From Phyllobacterium pellucidum (GTDB lineage Bacteria > Pseudomonadota > Alphaproteobacteria > Rhizobiales > Rhizobiaceae): DNA of 64,000 nucleotides. This document shows positions 35,684 to 44,522 of the stretch, one piece after another (the stretch's first letter is position 1; each line of letters opens with the position of its first letter). Made by a program: the position numbers and the translations under genes. The stretch spans positions 62,001 to 126,000 of the forward strand of contig NZ_JABUMX010000006.1 in the NCBI RefSeq assembly GCF_013327855.1, written 5' to 3'. The notes beneath the pieces were generated by a model. The model was not told where the DNA came from and did no database searches. It was given only the letters and a program-made list of their open reading frames with translations.

Positions 35684-37393
35684 ATGAGGATCTACGAGGC
35701 GTTGGTGAAGGGCCTGGAGAGCGTTGGCGTCGGCGCTGCGTTTGGCGGCGCCGGCGAGAACGCTGCCCAGCTGATGCTGGCGCTCAAACATTCCAAGACG
35801 ATCCGGCCGGTGATCACGCGTCACGAACAGGCCGCAGCCTTCATGGCATGCGGCTACGCCATGTATTCGCGCCGCCTCGGCGTCTGTTTTGCCACGGCGG
35901 GCCCCGGCGCCTTCAATCTCTTTTCAGGGCTCGCCGTCGCCATGTCGGATTCCTATCCCATCCTCGCGATTTCGGGTTATTCGTCGCTGGAATGGAAAGG
36001 CAAGGGCGCGTTGAACGAGACGTCCGGTGTCAGCCGGACACCCGACTCCCATGCGATGTTTGTGGCGACCACCAAGAAGTCGTTTCTCCTTGAGGATGCG
36101 GCCAAGGCTTGCGACGTGCTGGAGGAGGCTGTCAACGTCGCCTTTGACGGCCGTCCGGGGCCTGTTCATATCCACGTGCCGGAAAATCTGACCCATAAGG
36201 GCGTTTCCGTTGCCAACTATCGCGACGTCGATTTGCAGATCAAGCCGGTTGTGCCCGAGACGGCAAGGGTCGAGACGGTCGCGGAAATGCTGCTCGCCGC
36301 ATTGGCAAAAGGCGAGAAAGTACTCGCGCTCATCGGTTTCGGCGCAATTTTGAGCGACGCCGGCGAGCCCCTGCTTCGCCTGCTCGAACGCTACCAAATC
36401 CCGTTCGTGACGACGCTCGACGGGAAAGGGATTATCGACGAGAGCCACCCTTTGGCGATCGGCGTTTTCTGCGACAGCGGTCACAAAGCGGCGCGGGAAG
36501 CGTTCAAGGAGGCGCAGATTATTCTCGCGATCGGCAACTCCTTTGCCCAGCATGCGACCTTCAATTTCCGCAAGGACCTTCTCAAGGGCAAGAAACTCAT
36601 TCATCTGAATATTGATGGCGGCGAAGTCGATAAGGTCTACAAGGCGGATACAGCGATCATCGGCGATGCAAAGCTTGCAATAACGGCGCTTTACGACCGC
36701 ATGTCGGCCGAACTGGAGCCGCAGCCGAAACGAACCTTCCCCCGCTACGACTATGGATCCGACAAGATTCACGATCTGGTGGGCAAGATTCATCCGGGCC
36801 AGCTCGCCCAGGCTCTCTCACGCCGCCTGCCTGACGATGCCATCGTGCTTGCAGATGCCGGCGCGCATCTCACTTGGCTCGGATATTATCTCGAACTCAA
36901 GTCGCACCAGCGGTTTCGCAAACCAGGCGGCTTCGGTCCCATGGCGGGCAGCGTCAATGGCGCGCTCGGCGTCAAATGTGCTCATCCCGACCGCACCGTC
37001 ATCGTCGGCTGCGGCGACGGCTGCTATCTGCTTTCCGGCTTCGAATTACTGACGGCGGTTCAGTATAATCTTCCAGTGATCTGGATCATCTTCAATGACA
37101 ACCAGTTCAAACTGATCAAGATTTACCAGCTATCGACCTATGGCGAATCCGGTCTCGTCGAATTCGAGAATCCGGACTACGTCGCCTATGCCAACGCGTG
37201 TGGTGCGCAAGGCTTCCGGGTCGAAACGGTCGGCGCGTTTGAATCGGCCTTGGACAAGGCGCTTGCCCTCAACAAGCCGGTGCTTATCGACGCCCATATT
37301 TCACGCATGGAACTGCCTAAATACAGCTCATCGCCCGAGGGAACGCTCGCCGGATTGGTCGAGCGACTGGGAGAGAGGGTTCGTGCGCACTGA
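35684..37393 (+). CDS. ThDP-dependent acetolactate-synthase-like / 2-hydroxyacyl lyase-like enzyme
   Basis: 569 residues. ATG 35684 is preceded by GGAGAG; a GTG 13 codons earlier is an alternative. The three ThDP-family domains are present: pyrimidine-binding (about 1-165, with the cofactor-activating glutamate in TRHEQAAAFM), central (about 190-330) and diphosphate-binding (about 375-560, with GDGCYLLSGFELL to FNDN, GDG at 444-446). The family includes acetolactate synthase, oxalyl-CoA decarboxylase and 2-hydroxyacyl-CoA lyase. No regulatory subunit gene or branched-chain genes are nearby, so acetolactate synthase is unlikely. The alpha-dioxygenase 53 bp downstream makes a lyase of 2-hydroxy- or 2-oxo-acyl compounds attractive, but this is inference. 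Confidence 0.8.
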   Translation: MRIYEALVKGLESVGVGAAFGGAGENAAQLMLALKHSKTIRPVITRHEQAAAFMACGYAMYSRRLGVCFATAGPGAFNLFSGLAVAMSDSYPILAISGYSSLEWKGKGALNETSGVSRTPDSHAMFVATTKKSFLLEDAAKACDVLEEAVNVAFDGRPGPVHIHVPENLTHKGVSVANYRDVDLQIKPVVPETARVETVAEMLLAALAKGEKVLALIGFGAILSDAGEPLLRLLERYQIPFVTTLDGKGIIDESHPLAIGVFCDSGHKAAREAFKEAQIILAIGNSFAQHATFNFRKDLLKGKKLIHLNIDGGEVDKVYKADTAIIGDAKLAITALYDRMSAELEPQPKRTFPRYDYGSDKIHDLVGKIHPGQLAQALSRRLPDDAIVLADAGAHLTWLGYYLELKSHQRFRKPGGFGPMAGSVNGALGVKCAHPDRTVIVGCGDGCYLLSGFELLTAVQYNLPVIWIIFNDNQFKLIKIYQLSTYGESGLVEFENPDYVAYANACGAQGFRVETVGAFESALDKALALNKPVLIDAHISRMELPKYSSSPEGTLAGLVERLGERVRAH

Positions 37394-37446
37394 AGGCACG
37401 AAAAAAGTCGCATATTTTCTGATGTAGCCTGCGTAGGGGAACAAAA

Positions 37447-40299
37447 ATGTCGACGTGGCGTGAGGAATATCAAGGTAGTGCGGAAGCCGAACGGCTGACG
37501 TTCGAGCGTCTGGCCCAAGACATGATGGATGTTCAGGTCAAGGCAAAGAAGCATGGCAAGGCGCCGGCAATCCAGCGTGCGTTTCATAGCAAGGCCGTCT
37601 TTTCCGCCATTGACGCGAAACTGACGTTCGTTGACGACCTTCCGGAGGAATTCCGCGCAGGATTTGCGCAGCCCGGGGCGTCATACACGACGATCGTCCG
37701 CTTTTCGAACGCCAACGGCTATGGGCAGCCTGACTACAAGCCCGACATGCGTGGCGTTGCCTTGCGCGTGAAGGTGTCGGACGACGAATTCCACGACCTG
37801 CTTGCCACCAATTTTCCCGTTTCGCATGCGCGCAATGCCGAGCAGTTCGTGGCGTTCGCCAAAGCAACGTCCGGCGGCATTTTCAGTAAACTCGCCGGCC
37901 TTGTGCAACTCGTGGTGAAATTCGGGCCGTCCGAGGTCATCCGCATGCTCCGCAATGTCACGACCGCACGCAAACGCAAGGTCTCGAGCGTCGCGCTTGA
38001 GTCCTATTGGAGCCGCGGGGCCATCCGTTGGGGCGACACGCTTGCCGTGCGCTTCATCCTGTGCCCCGCTGCCGACGCTCCGTCGGCTCCCGAACCTTCC
38101 GACAAGGATCCCGGCTACCTTTCAAACGAGTTCGCGCGCCGTCTCGATCGTGACGACGTCCGCTTCGAACTCTGCCTCCAACCCTACGTCGACGTGGCGT
38201 CCACGCCGATCGAGGATACGGCGGTTGAGTGGCTGGAATCGGTATCGCGCCCGATCAAGGTGGCCGACCTCACGATTTCGAAGCCGAATTCGGGCATCGC
38301 CGAGGCGTTCACCAATGCGAGGGTCATCGACGAGCTTTCGTTCAATCCCTGGAATACGACCGATGAATTTCGGCCCTTGGGCAATCTCAACCGTGCCCGT
38401 AAATCGGTCTACGATGCAAGCTCGGCACACCGGCATGTCTATCGCTGGCGAACTGAAACGCCGCTCCGCAACCGCGTGCTCGGTGCTATTGCACGACAGG
38501 GCTTTCTGGTCATCAATCGCTACATCGAGTGGCATAAATTATCGCTGCGCCTGAGCCTGCTCAACCTTGATGCGTTCCGCTATGTGCTGCGCGAGAAGAA
38601 CCTGATCGACACGGAAGTCTATGAAGCACCGCCGACAGCCCGTCCGGTCCCTCCGTCCAGCGTCGACGAGACAGTTCGCCAGGCGCGCACGTACGATGGA
38701 ACGTTCAATGATTTGTCCCAGCCAAAAATGGGATCGATCGGCTCCGCCTTCGGACGCAATCTGAAGCCGGTCTTTGAGCCGGATCAGTTCGACAATCCCA
38801 ATCCGGTCGAGGTGGCTCGTGAACTGCTGCACCGCGATACGTTCATTCCCGCGCGCTCGCTGAACATTCTGGCCGCCGCATGGATCCAGTTCCAGGTGCA
38901 CGACTGGGTCAATCATGCGCGCAACCCGCTCGGCAAGGACGATGTCATTGTGCCATTGCCGAAGGGGATGACCTGGCAAAGCAGCGTTGGTGGTCCGCGC
39001 GAAGACGTCATGCGCATCGCCAGCAACGTGGCCGGGCGCGATCCGGTCGACGGCCAGCCACCCATCTATTTCGGCAATGCTGCCTCTCAGTGGTGGGACG
39101 GTTCGGAAGTTTATGGGCCGGACAGCAAGTCCGCCAACCTGTTGCGCGAGGGCCCGAAGCTGCGATTGGTAGACGGGCATCTGCCGGTCGACATGCGCGG
39201 CATGGAGGTTACCGGCTTCAACGAAAGCTGGTGGCTCGGTCTCAGCGCCTTGCACACGCTGTTTGCGCGCGAACACAATCTCCTGTGCGACGAGCTTCGC
39301 TCGCGCTATCGCAATTGGGATGACGAGCGCGTCTATCATACGGCCCGCCTGATCGTCTCGGCCCTGATTGCCAAGATCCACACCGTTGAATGGACGCCGG
39401 CGATCCTCGCAACGAAAGCCATAGACGTCGGCCTCTCCAGCAATTGGAACGGGCCGCCAGCCAATGACTGGCTGACCAAGCTCGGCATATGGCTGCTTGA
39501 CGCGCACGCGCTGACCGGCATTCCAAAGACCCTGCCGGATCATCATGGCGCGCCATACTGCCTGACGGAGGACTTTGTCACCGTCTACCGGCTGCATCCG
39601 CTCCTGCCTGACGATTACTGCTTCTACAACCACGCCAATGGCAGCAAGATTGCGGATAAGGGGTTCCTCGACATCCAGGCAGCGGCGGCCGACGATGCGA
39701 TGCGGGCGTTCGGCCTGCGCAACACGCTTTATTCGTTCGGCATCGCGCATCCGGGTGCGATCACACTGCACAATTATCCCCGCTCGCTGCTGGCGCTCGA
39801 ACGCGACAACGAGATCATCGACCTTTCGGTGGTCGACCTCGTGCGCACAAGACGGCGCGGCGTGCCGCGCTACAATGATTTCCGTACCGGCCTGCATCGG
39901 CCGAGATTGAGAAGCTTCGAAGAGTTGACGACGAATCCCGCCGACATCGAGCTCCTGAAAAAGTTCTATGGAAGTATCGACCGCGTCGATACGGTCGTCG
40001 GTCTCTTTGCCGAACCCGCGCCCACCGGCTTCGGTTTCAGCGATACGGCGTTTCGTATCTTCATACTCATGGCATCACGCCGGCTGCAGAGCGACCGCTT
40101 CCTGACCGTCGATTTCAGGCCGGAGGTCTATTCGTCATTCGGCATCGACTGGATCGCCAACAACAACATGACCAGCGTCATCCTGCGGCACTGTCCGGAA
40201 CTTGCCTCGGTGCTGCCGCGCACCGGCAGCGCCTTTGCGCCCTGGCGCCCGATCCTGCCGAACAGCACAATGCCGTCGATGACGGGAGCGACGCCGTGA
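37447..40299 (+). CDS. Catalase-related heme domain fused to a fatty-acid alpha-dioxygenase-like peroxidase
   Basis: 950 residues, ATG after TAGGGGAA. Residues about 1-350 are a catalase-related domain: RAFHSKA (distal His47), TTIVRFSNANG, and ESYWSRGAIRWG with a likely heme tyrosine (Tyr187). Residues about 395-945 match plant alpha-dioxygenase block by block: AAAWIQFQVHDWVNH (His485), ASQWWDGSEVYG, WLGLSALHTLFAREHNLLCD, ARLIVSALIAKIHTVEW, EDFVTVYRLHPLLPD (Tyr714 and His717, catalytic tyrosine and heme ligand region), and VPRYNDFR. Alpha-dioxygenase inserts oxygen at C2 of free fatty acids to form 2-hydroperoxides. The catalase-related part may convert the hydroperoxide, as catalase-related allene oxide synthases do for lipoxygenase products. 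Soluble and without a signal peptide. The gene is coupled to the following gene. Confidence 0.88.
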   Translation: MSTWREEYQGSAEAERLTFERLAQDMMDVQVKAKKHGKAPAIQRAFHSKAVFSAIDAKLTFVDDLPEEFRAGFAQPGASYTTIVRFSNANGYGQPDYKPDMRGVALRVKVSDDEFHDLLATNFPVSHARNAEQFVAFAKATSGGIFSKLAGLVQLVVKFGPSEVIRMLRNVTTARKRKVSSVALESYWSRGAIRWGDTLAVRFILCPAADAPSAPEPSDKDPGYLSNEFARRLDRDDVRFELCLQPYVDVASTPIEDTAVEWLESVSRPIKVADLTISKPNSGIAEAFTNARVIDELSFNPWNTTDEFRPLGNLNRARKSVYDASSAHRHVYRWRTETPLRNRVLGAIARQGFLVINRYIEWHKLSLRLSLLNLDAFRYVLREKNLIDTEVYEAPPTARPVPPSSVDETVRQARTYDGTFNDLSQPKMGSIGSAFGRNLKPVFEPDQFDNPNPVEVARELLHRDTFIPARSLNILAAAWIQFQVHDWVNHARNPLGKDDVIVPLPKGMTWQSSVGGPREDVMRIASNVAGRDPVDGQPPIYFGNAASQWWDGSEVYGPDSKSANLLREGPKLRLVDGHLPVDMRGMEVTGFNESWWLGLSALHTLFAREHNLLCDELRSRYRNWDDERVYHTARLIVSALIAKIHTVEWTPAILATKAIDVGLSSNWNGPPANDWLTKLGIWLLDAHALTGIPKTLPDHHGAPYCLTEDFVTVYRLHPLLPDDYCFYNHANGSKIADKGFLDIQAAAADDAMRAFGLRNTLYSFGIAHPGAITLHNYPRSLLALERDNEIIDLSVVDLVRTRRRGVPRYNDFRTGLHRPRLRSFEELTTNPADIELLKKFYGSIDRVDTVVGLFAEPAPTGFGFSDTAFRIFILMASRRLQSDRFLTVDFRPEVYSSFGIDWIANNNMTSVILRHCPELASVLPRTGSAFAPWRPILPNSTMPSMTGATP

Positions 40300-41693
40300 C
40301 CGAGCCGCTCCCCACCAATGCTCCCGCATCCACCGGACACCGGGGGCTCGATGCCCTCCTGAAGCGGCCGCTTTTAGAGACGATCTGGCGCCGGCGTACG
40401 CATCGGGTCAGCCAGGGAAGTACGGTGCTGGCGGGTACGATGAGCTACGAGTCGGACAAGCCACGCGAGCCGCTTTCCGAACTCGAGGAAGCCGTGCTCA
40501 TCGCCATGACCGGCTGTACCGGCCTAACCATGCCGGATCGGCCCTTCGAGGATCCTGCCACGCGCAAGCCGATCATGGCGAAGCCCAATCTCAACATGCC
40601 GGGACGAACGGCGGGAAGCCCGGACAACGCGCAAGGAACGCACTTCTTTCTCATCAACGATTCCGGAACCTATTTCCTGCGCAAGCTGCCGCCGCCAGCA
40701 GACGGCAACAAGGCATTCAGCACCGAGCTTCTGGTGGAGCGCGCCAATCAGGCTAAAGTCAAAATACTCGATCACCGCCTCGATGTGCCCAACGGCAAGC
40801 GCGACTTTCCGGCCTATCTCGATTCCAACCGCTTCCTTTCGAACCTTCCCGGAACGACGGTGCTGCTCCCGGTGGTCGACCTGTCACGGCAATATATCAA
40901 CGGGATGATGTACATCCTGACGCAGCCTGATGGAGCGCGCCCGGCTATTGTCGACGACCGCAACTTCTATAGGTCGGCGGGCGTGAAGAAATGGGTCGAG
41001 AAGGGCTTTCTCAACAAGGACCTGAAGGTGCCGCTCGGCGCCATTGGTTCGCTTCGCACGCAGATCGAAGCCGACCTTCTGTTGCAGAATCTCTTTCTCG
41101 TCGCCGATGCGATGGGGCTCGGCGCCTGGATACACGCCTCGATCAGTCCGCCCGTCTTGGTGGGAGACCCGAAGTTCACCAAGGACTACGGGCCCATGCT
41201 CGGACTCGATGTGGAGACGCCGAAGTGGCGCATCATGGATCTTCTGCGCTGGCATGTGCCGCTGCCGCGCTACTCCAACCTCAGGAGCAATCCGATCGGC
41301 CTGCGCCACAAGGGCGAGCATCTGATCAAGGGCATGTCACCGCCCTACTACGACTCCATGGCGAGCGCCGTTCAGGAGGTCGTACGCGAAAAATTTGGCG
41401 AGAAGGGCGGTTTCTACACAGACAAGGCCCTTTTCGCGCAGATTTACAAAGGCGACTACGGCAATCGGTACCTTTCCGAAGCTGCTGTCTACAGTTCGGA
41501 TGTGATCGAGTGCGTCAAGGATATCTGCACCTATATCTATGATACCCATGGCAGGTTCCCGGCTCACTGCGATGCGATCCATGTTCCCGGCGTCTGGCTG
41601 CAGGTGCATCACGTCGATATCGACTACTATGAACGGTTCTTCCAGAACGGGCTGACCGAAGCACACCACAATCACCATAGGGATTGGCCATAG
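40296..41693 (+). CDS. Nitroreductase-fold-like protein of unknown function, coupled to the dioxygenase fusion
   Basis: 465 residues from GTG 40296; its start overlaps the dioxygenase stop (GTGA), so translation is coupled. Weak nitroreductase-like features are seen: an early basic R-R-R-T-H-R segment, LSELEEAVLIAMTGCTG, and the helix LLLQNLFLVADAMGLGAWIH. The rest (about 110-230 and 300-465) is not recognised; it is rich in aromatic and His residues, ending VHHVDIDYYERFF and HHNHHRDWP. If flavin-binding, it could reduce an enal or hydroperoxide product of the fusion enzyme. I do not assign a function. The coupling shows that it works with the fusion protein. Confidence 0.6.
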   Translation: MTEPLPTNAPASTGHRGLDALLKRPLLETIWRRRTHRVSQGSTVLAGTMSYESDKPREPLSELEEAVLIAMTGCTGLTMPDRPFEDPATRKPIMAKPNLNMPGRTAGSPDNAQGTHFFLINDSGTYFLRKLPPPADGNKAFSTELLVERANQAKVKILDHRLDVPNGKRDFPAYLDSNRFLSNLPGTTVLLPVVDLSRQYINGMMYILTQPDGARPAIVDDRNFYRSAGVKKWVEKGFLNKDLKVPLGAIGSLRTQIEADLLLQNLFLVADAMGLGAWIHASISPPVLVGDPKFTKDYGPMLGLDVETPKWRIMDLLRWHVPLPRYSNLRSNPIGLRHKGEHLIKGMSPPYYDSMASAVQEVVREKFGEKGGFYTDKALFAQIYKGDYGNRYLSEAAVYSSDVIECVKDICTYIYDTHGRFPAHCDAIHVPGVWLQVHHVDIDYYERFFQNGLTEAHHNHHRDWP

Positions 41694-41845
41694 GGCGGCC
41701 TTTCTACCAGCGGTTGCCGATAGATCTGGCAAATGCATGCCGATCAGGTTATGTTTTGCTTGTGCAGGTTTAGGTCCCTTGGCCCCGCCTTTGCACGGTG
41801 CCCCCGGTACCTTTCCCGCTCGAAACGAGATTGGGAGAATTGTTC

Positions 41846-42655
41846 ATGGCACAATTTCACGTGATAGCTGGTGCGAATGAAACGAACGTCTATCCGGAGG
41901 TTCGTCGAATTGGTGTGGCCGATGTTTTTGCCGCGCTGCGCGAGGGGCTCGATGATTTTTGGGACAAGCCCTCGCACTATGTCTTTCTCTGCCTGATATA
42001 TCCGATAGCCGGTCTGGTCCTGATACGCTGGACATCCGGAGCCAACATGCTGCCGCTGCTCTTCCCGCTGATGTCGGGCTTTGCACTGGTCGGGCCGTTC
42101 GCGGCGCTGGGCCTTTACGAGATCAGCAGGCGCAGGGAACTCAATCTCGACACGTCCTGGAGCCATGCCTTCGAGGTACGCCACTCGCCGGCAATCCCAT
42201 CCATCATCGCGGTCGGCGTCATGCTTCTCGTTCTGTTCGTCGCCTGGATACTGGTGGCCCAGACGCTTTATACGAACCTCTTCGGTGATCAGGTCCCCGC
42301 ATCGATCGGCACATTCATGAGCCAGGTTTTCGAGACTCCGGAGGGCCTGAGGATGATCCTGCTCGGCAACGCTATCGGCTTCGTTTTCGCCGTGGTCGTT
42401 CTGTGCACCACAGTGATCGCTTTTCCGTTGCTCCTCGATCGCGACGTCGGCGCCTTTGCGGCGGTCGTCACCTCCGTGAAGGCAACGCTTGCCAATCCCG
42501 TACCGATCGCGCTCTGGGGCTTGATCGTTGCAGCGCTCCTTCTCGTGGGCTTCCTGACTTTGTTCGTCGGCTTGGCCGTGTTCATCCCGGTGCTCGGCCA
42601 CGCGACCTGGCATCTCTACAAGAAGATTGTCGTGCCTGCGCCGACAGCAGCGTAA
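41846..42655 (+). CDS. DUF2189 multi-pass membrane protein
   Basis: 269 residues, ATG after TTGGGAGAA. About five to six membrane segments: LCLIYPIAGLVLI, LPLLFPLMSGFALVGPFA, IIAVGVMLLVLFVAWIL, and two more towards the C-terminus ending in FIPVLGHATWHLYKK. This is the DUF2189 family, which in alphaproteobacteria often lies next to cytochrome oxidase genes; here the coxMNOP-like genes start 80 bp away on the other strand. The function is unknown; a role in oxidase assembly or membrane stress is possible. Confidence 0.85.
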   Translation: MAQFHVIAGANETNVYPEVRRIGVADVFAALREGLDDFWDKPSHYVFLCLIYPIAGLVLIRWTSGANMLPLLFPLMSGFALVGPFAALGLYEISRRRELNLDTSWSHAFEVRHSPAIPSIIAVGVMLLVLFVAWILVAQTLYTNLFGDQVPASIGTFMSQVFETPEGLRMILLGNAIGFVFAVVVLCTTVIAFPLLLDRDVGAFAAVVTSVKATLANPVPIALWGLIVAALLLVGFLTLFVGLAVFIPVLGHATWHLYKKIVVPAPTAA

Positions 42656-42680
42656 CGACGATCAATTCATTTAGGCACAA

Positions 42681-42710
42681 TGGAAACGGCGCCAGATGGC
42701 GCCGTTTCCA
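42681..42710. terminator. Bidirectional hairpin between DUF2189 and cox genes
   Basis: A perfect 13-bp stem, TGGAAACGGCGCC (42681-42693) and GGCGCCGTTTCCA (42698-42710), with a 4-base AGAT loop, sits between two convergent stops. The strong GC hairpin is a convincing terminator for both strands, despite no T-run. Confidence 0.75.
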
Positions 42711-42735
42711 GTTGAGCGAAGCGCGAGAGACTAGA

Positions 42736-43071
42736 TCACGGGCCGGCGCCGAAGAAGTTGACCCGGGTCAGCAGCGTATAGTGCGACTCCGAAACCATCA
42801 TCGCGACGAATACCAGGACCAGGACGGGCGGCACGATGATGGCGTAGATGAGCGCTAGCCTCTCCCAGGCCATATGCATGAAGACAGCAACGATAAGCCC
42901 GGCCTTCAGCACCATGAAGATGAGGATCAGGCCCCACCGCAAATATCCGTGCAGGCCGAAATAATCGACGAGATAGGAACAGACGCTGAGGACGAAGAGC
43001 AGCCCCCAGACAAGCAGATAGAGCTTGATCGGATGTTCCTGATGTTCGGCATGTGCTGCAGTCTGTGCCAT
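42736..43071 (-). CDS. Cytochrome c oxidase subunit IV family protein
   Basis: 111 residues from ATG 43071, with GAGGTGG upstream. Three membrane segments (about 20-36, 45-68 and 74-100), including VLKAGLIVAVFMHM, which is characteristic of prokaryotic subunit IV/CyoD-like proteins. It stabilises the oxidase complex. It is the last gene of the coxMNOP-like operon, 10 bp behind the preceding subunit III gene. Confidence 0.88.
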   Translation of the reverse strand: MAQTAAHAEHQEHPIKLYLLVWGLLFVLSVCSYLVDYFGLHGYLRWGLILIFMVLKAGLIVAVFMHMAWERLALIYAIIVPPVLVLVFVAMMVSESHYTLLTRVNFFGAGP

Positions 43072-43081
43072 GTGACCCACC

Positions 43082-43807
43082 TCACCACAGATAGAAGAAA
43101 GCAAAAATGAAGACCCAGACGAGATCGACGAAGTGCCAATAGAGGCCCGTTATCTCGACAATCTCATAGCGTCCCTTGCGGCTCGTAAAGAAGCCGCGCT
43201 TTTCCTGATCGAAGTCCCCGCGCCAAACCTTGCGGGCAATGATGATGAGGAAGATGACGCCGATCGTCACGTGCGTGCCGTGGAAACCGGTGATCATGAA
43301 GAAACTCGATCCGAACTGGGCCGCGCCAAAGGGGTTCTCCCAGGGACGGACGCCCTCATGGATCAGCTTGGTCCATTCAAAGGCCTGCATGCCGACGAAG
43401 GTCGCGCCGAAGAGCGCGGTAAGGAGCATGAGCGCGGCGGTCTTGCGGCGGTCCCGCCGGTAGCCGTACATCACCGCCATGGCCATGGTGCCGCTGCTGC
43501 TGATCAATACGAAGGTCATGATCGCAATGAGAATAAGCGGAATGTCCTGCCCGCCAATATTGAGCGCGAAGACCTCACTGGGGTTCGGCCAGGGCACGGT
43601 GGTCGACATGCGCGCGGTCATATAGGCAAGGAGGAAACATCCGAAAACGAATGTATCGCTCAACAGGAAGATCCACATCATCGCCTTGCCCCAGGAGACA
43701 TTCTTGAATGCCCGCTGGTCGGAGGCCCAGTCGGAGGCGAAGCCCTGCATTCCGGGAGCGAGCGGAGGAAGGGCAATGCCAGGCTTGGTCTTTGTGGTTT
43801 CGTGCAT
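43082..43807 (-). CDS. coxP: Cytochrome c oxidase subunit III (CoxP-like)
   Basis: 241 residues. ATG 43807 is preceded by AGAGGTG; a GTG two codons earlier is possible. Five to six membrane segments, with helix signatures FGCFLLAYMTAR, GTMAMAVMYGYRRDRR, GFHGTHVTIGVIFL and GLYWHFVDLVWVFIFAFFYL, the last being the classical subunit III end. It is the second of two subunit-III-type genes in the operon, as in the coxMNOP alternative oxidase of Bradyrhizobium and Sinorhizobium. The symbol is taken from that order. The partner subunit III gene ends 10 bp upstream. Confidence 0.88.
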   Translation of the reverse strand: MHETTKTKPGIALPPLAPGMQGFASDWASDQRAFKNVSWGKAMMWIFLLSDTFVFGCFLLAYMTARMSTTVPWPNPSEVFALNIGGQDIPLILIAIMTFVLISSSGTMAMAVMYGYRRDRRKTAALMLLTALFGATFVGMQAFEWTKLIHEGVRPWENPFGAAQFGSSFFMITGFHGTHVTIGVIFLIIIARKVWRGDFDQEKRGFFTSRKGRYEIVEITGLYWHFVDLVWVFIFAFFYLW

Positions 43808-43817
43808 CGTCACACCT

Positions 43818-44522
43818 CTAAGTCAGCAATTGCCGGCAGATTTCGACGAAATCGTTCGCCCAGCCCGCAAGCAGGGCGAAAAGGATCAGCCATACGAGCA
43901 GCATGAAATGCCAGTACATGGCGCACAGATCGACGCTTAGCCAGATCGCCTTGGCTGGCACGCCTTTGAGAGCCCTGAAGGATGTGCGACCAAGTGCGAC
44001 GAGGCCGCCTAAAATGTGCAGGCCGTGCATGCCGGTGATCAGGTAGAAGAAGCTGTTCGCCGGGTTGTCGGCGACAAGATACCCTGCCGCTGTCAGTTGA
44101 CGCCAGGCCAGGATCTGACCGACGAGAAAGCCGACCGAGGTTACGAAGCTGAGGCCAAGTCCGGCCTTCACGGCTTCGAGATTACCCCGCTGCGCCTTTG
44201 CCTTGGTCCACTGCAAAGCGAGGCTGCTTGCAACGAGCAGGGCAGTATTGAACCACAACAGGCCCGGGATCGGCACGGCCCACCAGTCATTGAGGCCCAT
44301 GCGCATGAAATAGGCGCTGATCAGCAGCGTGAACAAGGCGCCGACGACTGCGAGGAAGACGCCGAGCCCGATCTTTGCCGTTGGAATGGAAGATCCTTCG
44401 CGTTGGGGCGTGTCGCCGGCATGCCCGACTTCGAGCCAGGGTTTTGACATGAGCCGCTGTTGCGCCATCCACCAGGTGATGATGAGGGCAAGCGCCGCGA
44501 GGAAGATGAGGATCGCGCTCAA
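43818..44522 (-). CDS. coxO: Cytochrome c oxidase subunit III-like protein (CoxO-like)
   Basis: 234 residues, starting with TTG 44522, which overlaps the subunit I stop (TTGA), so coupling is likely. Membrane segments: ILIFLAALALIITWW, LGVFLAVVGALFTLLI, WFNTALLVASSLAL, GLGLSFVTSVGFLVGQIL, and the C-terminal AMYWHFMLLVWLILFALL. The WHFMLLVWLILF end is the subunit III signature. It is shorter and more divergent than the CoxP-like copy. Two different subunit III proteins in one oxidase operon is the coxMNOP arrangement. Confidence 0.85.
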   Translation of the reverse strand: MSAILIFLAALALIITWWMAQQRLMSKPWLEVGHAGDTPQREGSSIPTAKIGLGVFLAVVGALFTLLISAYFMRMGLNDWWAVPIPGLLWFNTALLVASSLALQWTKAKAQRGNLEAVKAGLGLSFVTSVGFLVGQILAWRQLTAAGYLVADNPANSFFYLITGMHGLHILGGLVALGRTSFRALKGVPAKAIWLSVDLCAMYWHFMLLVWLILFALLAGWANDFVEICRQLLT

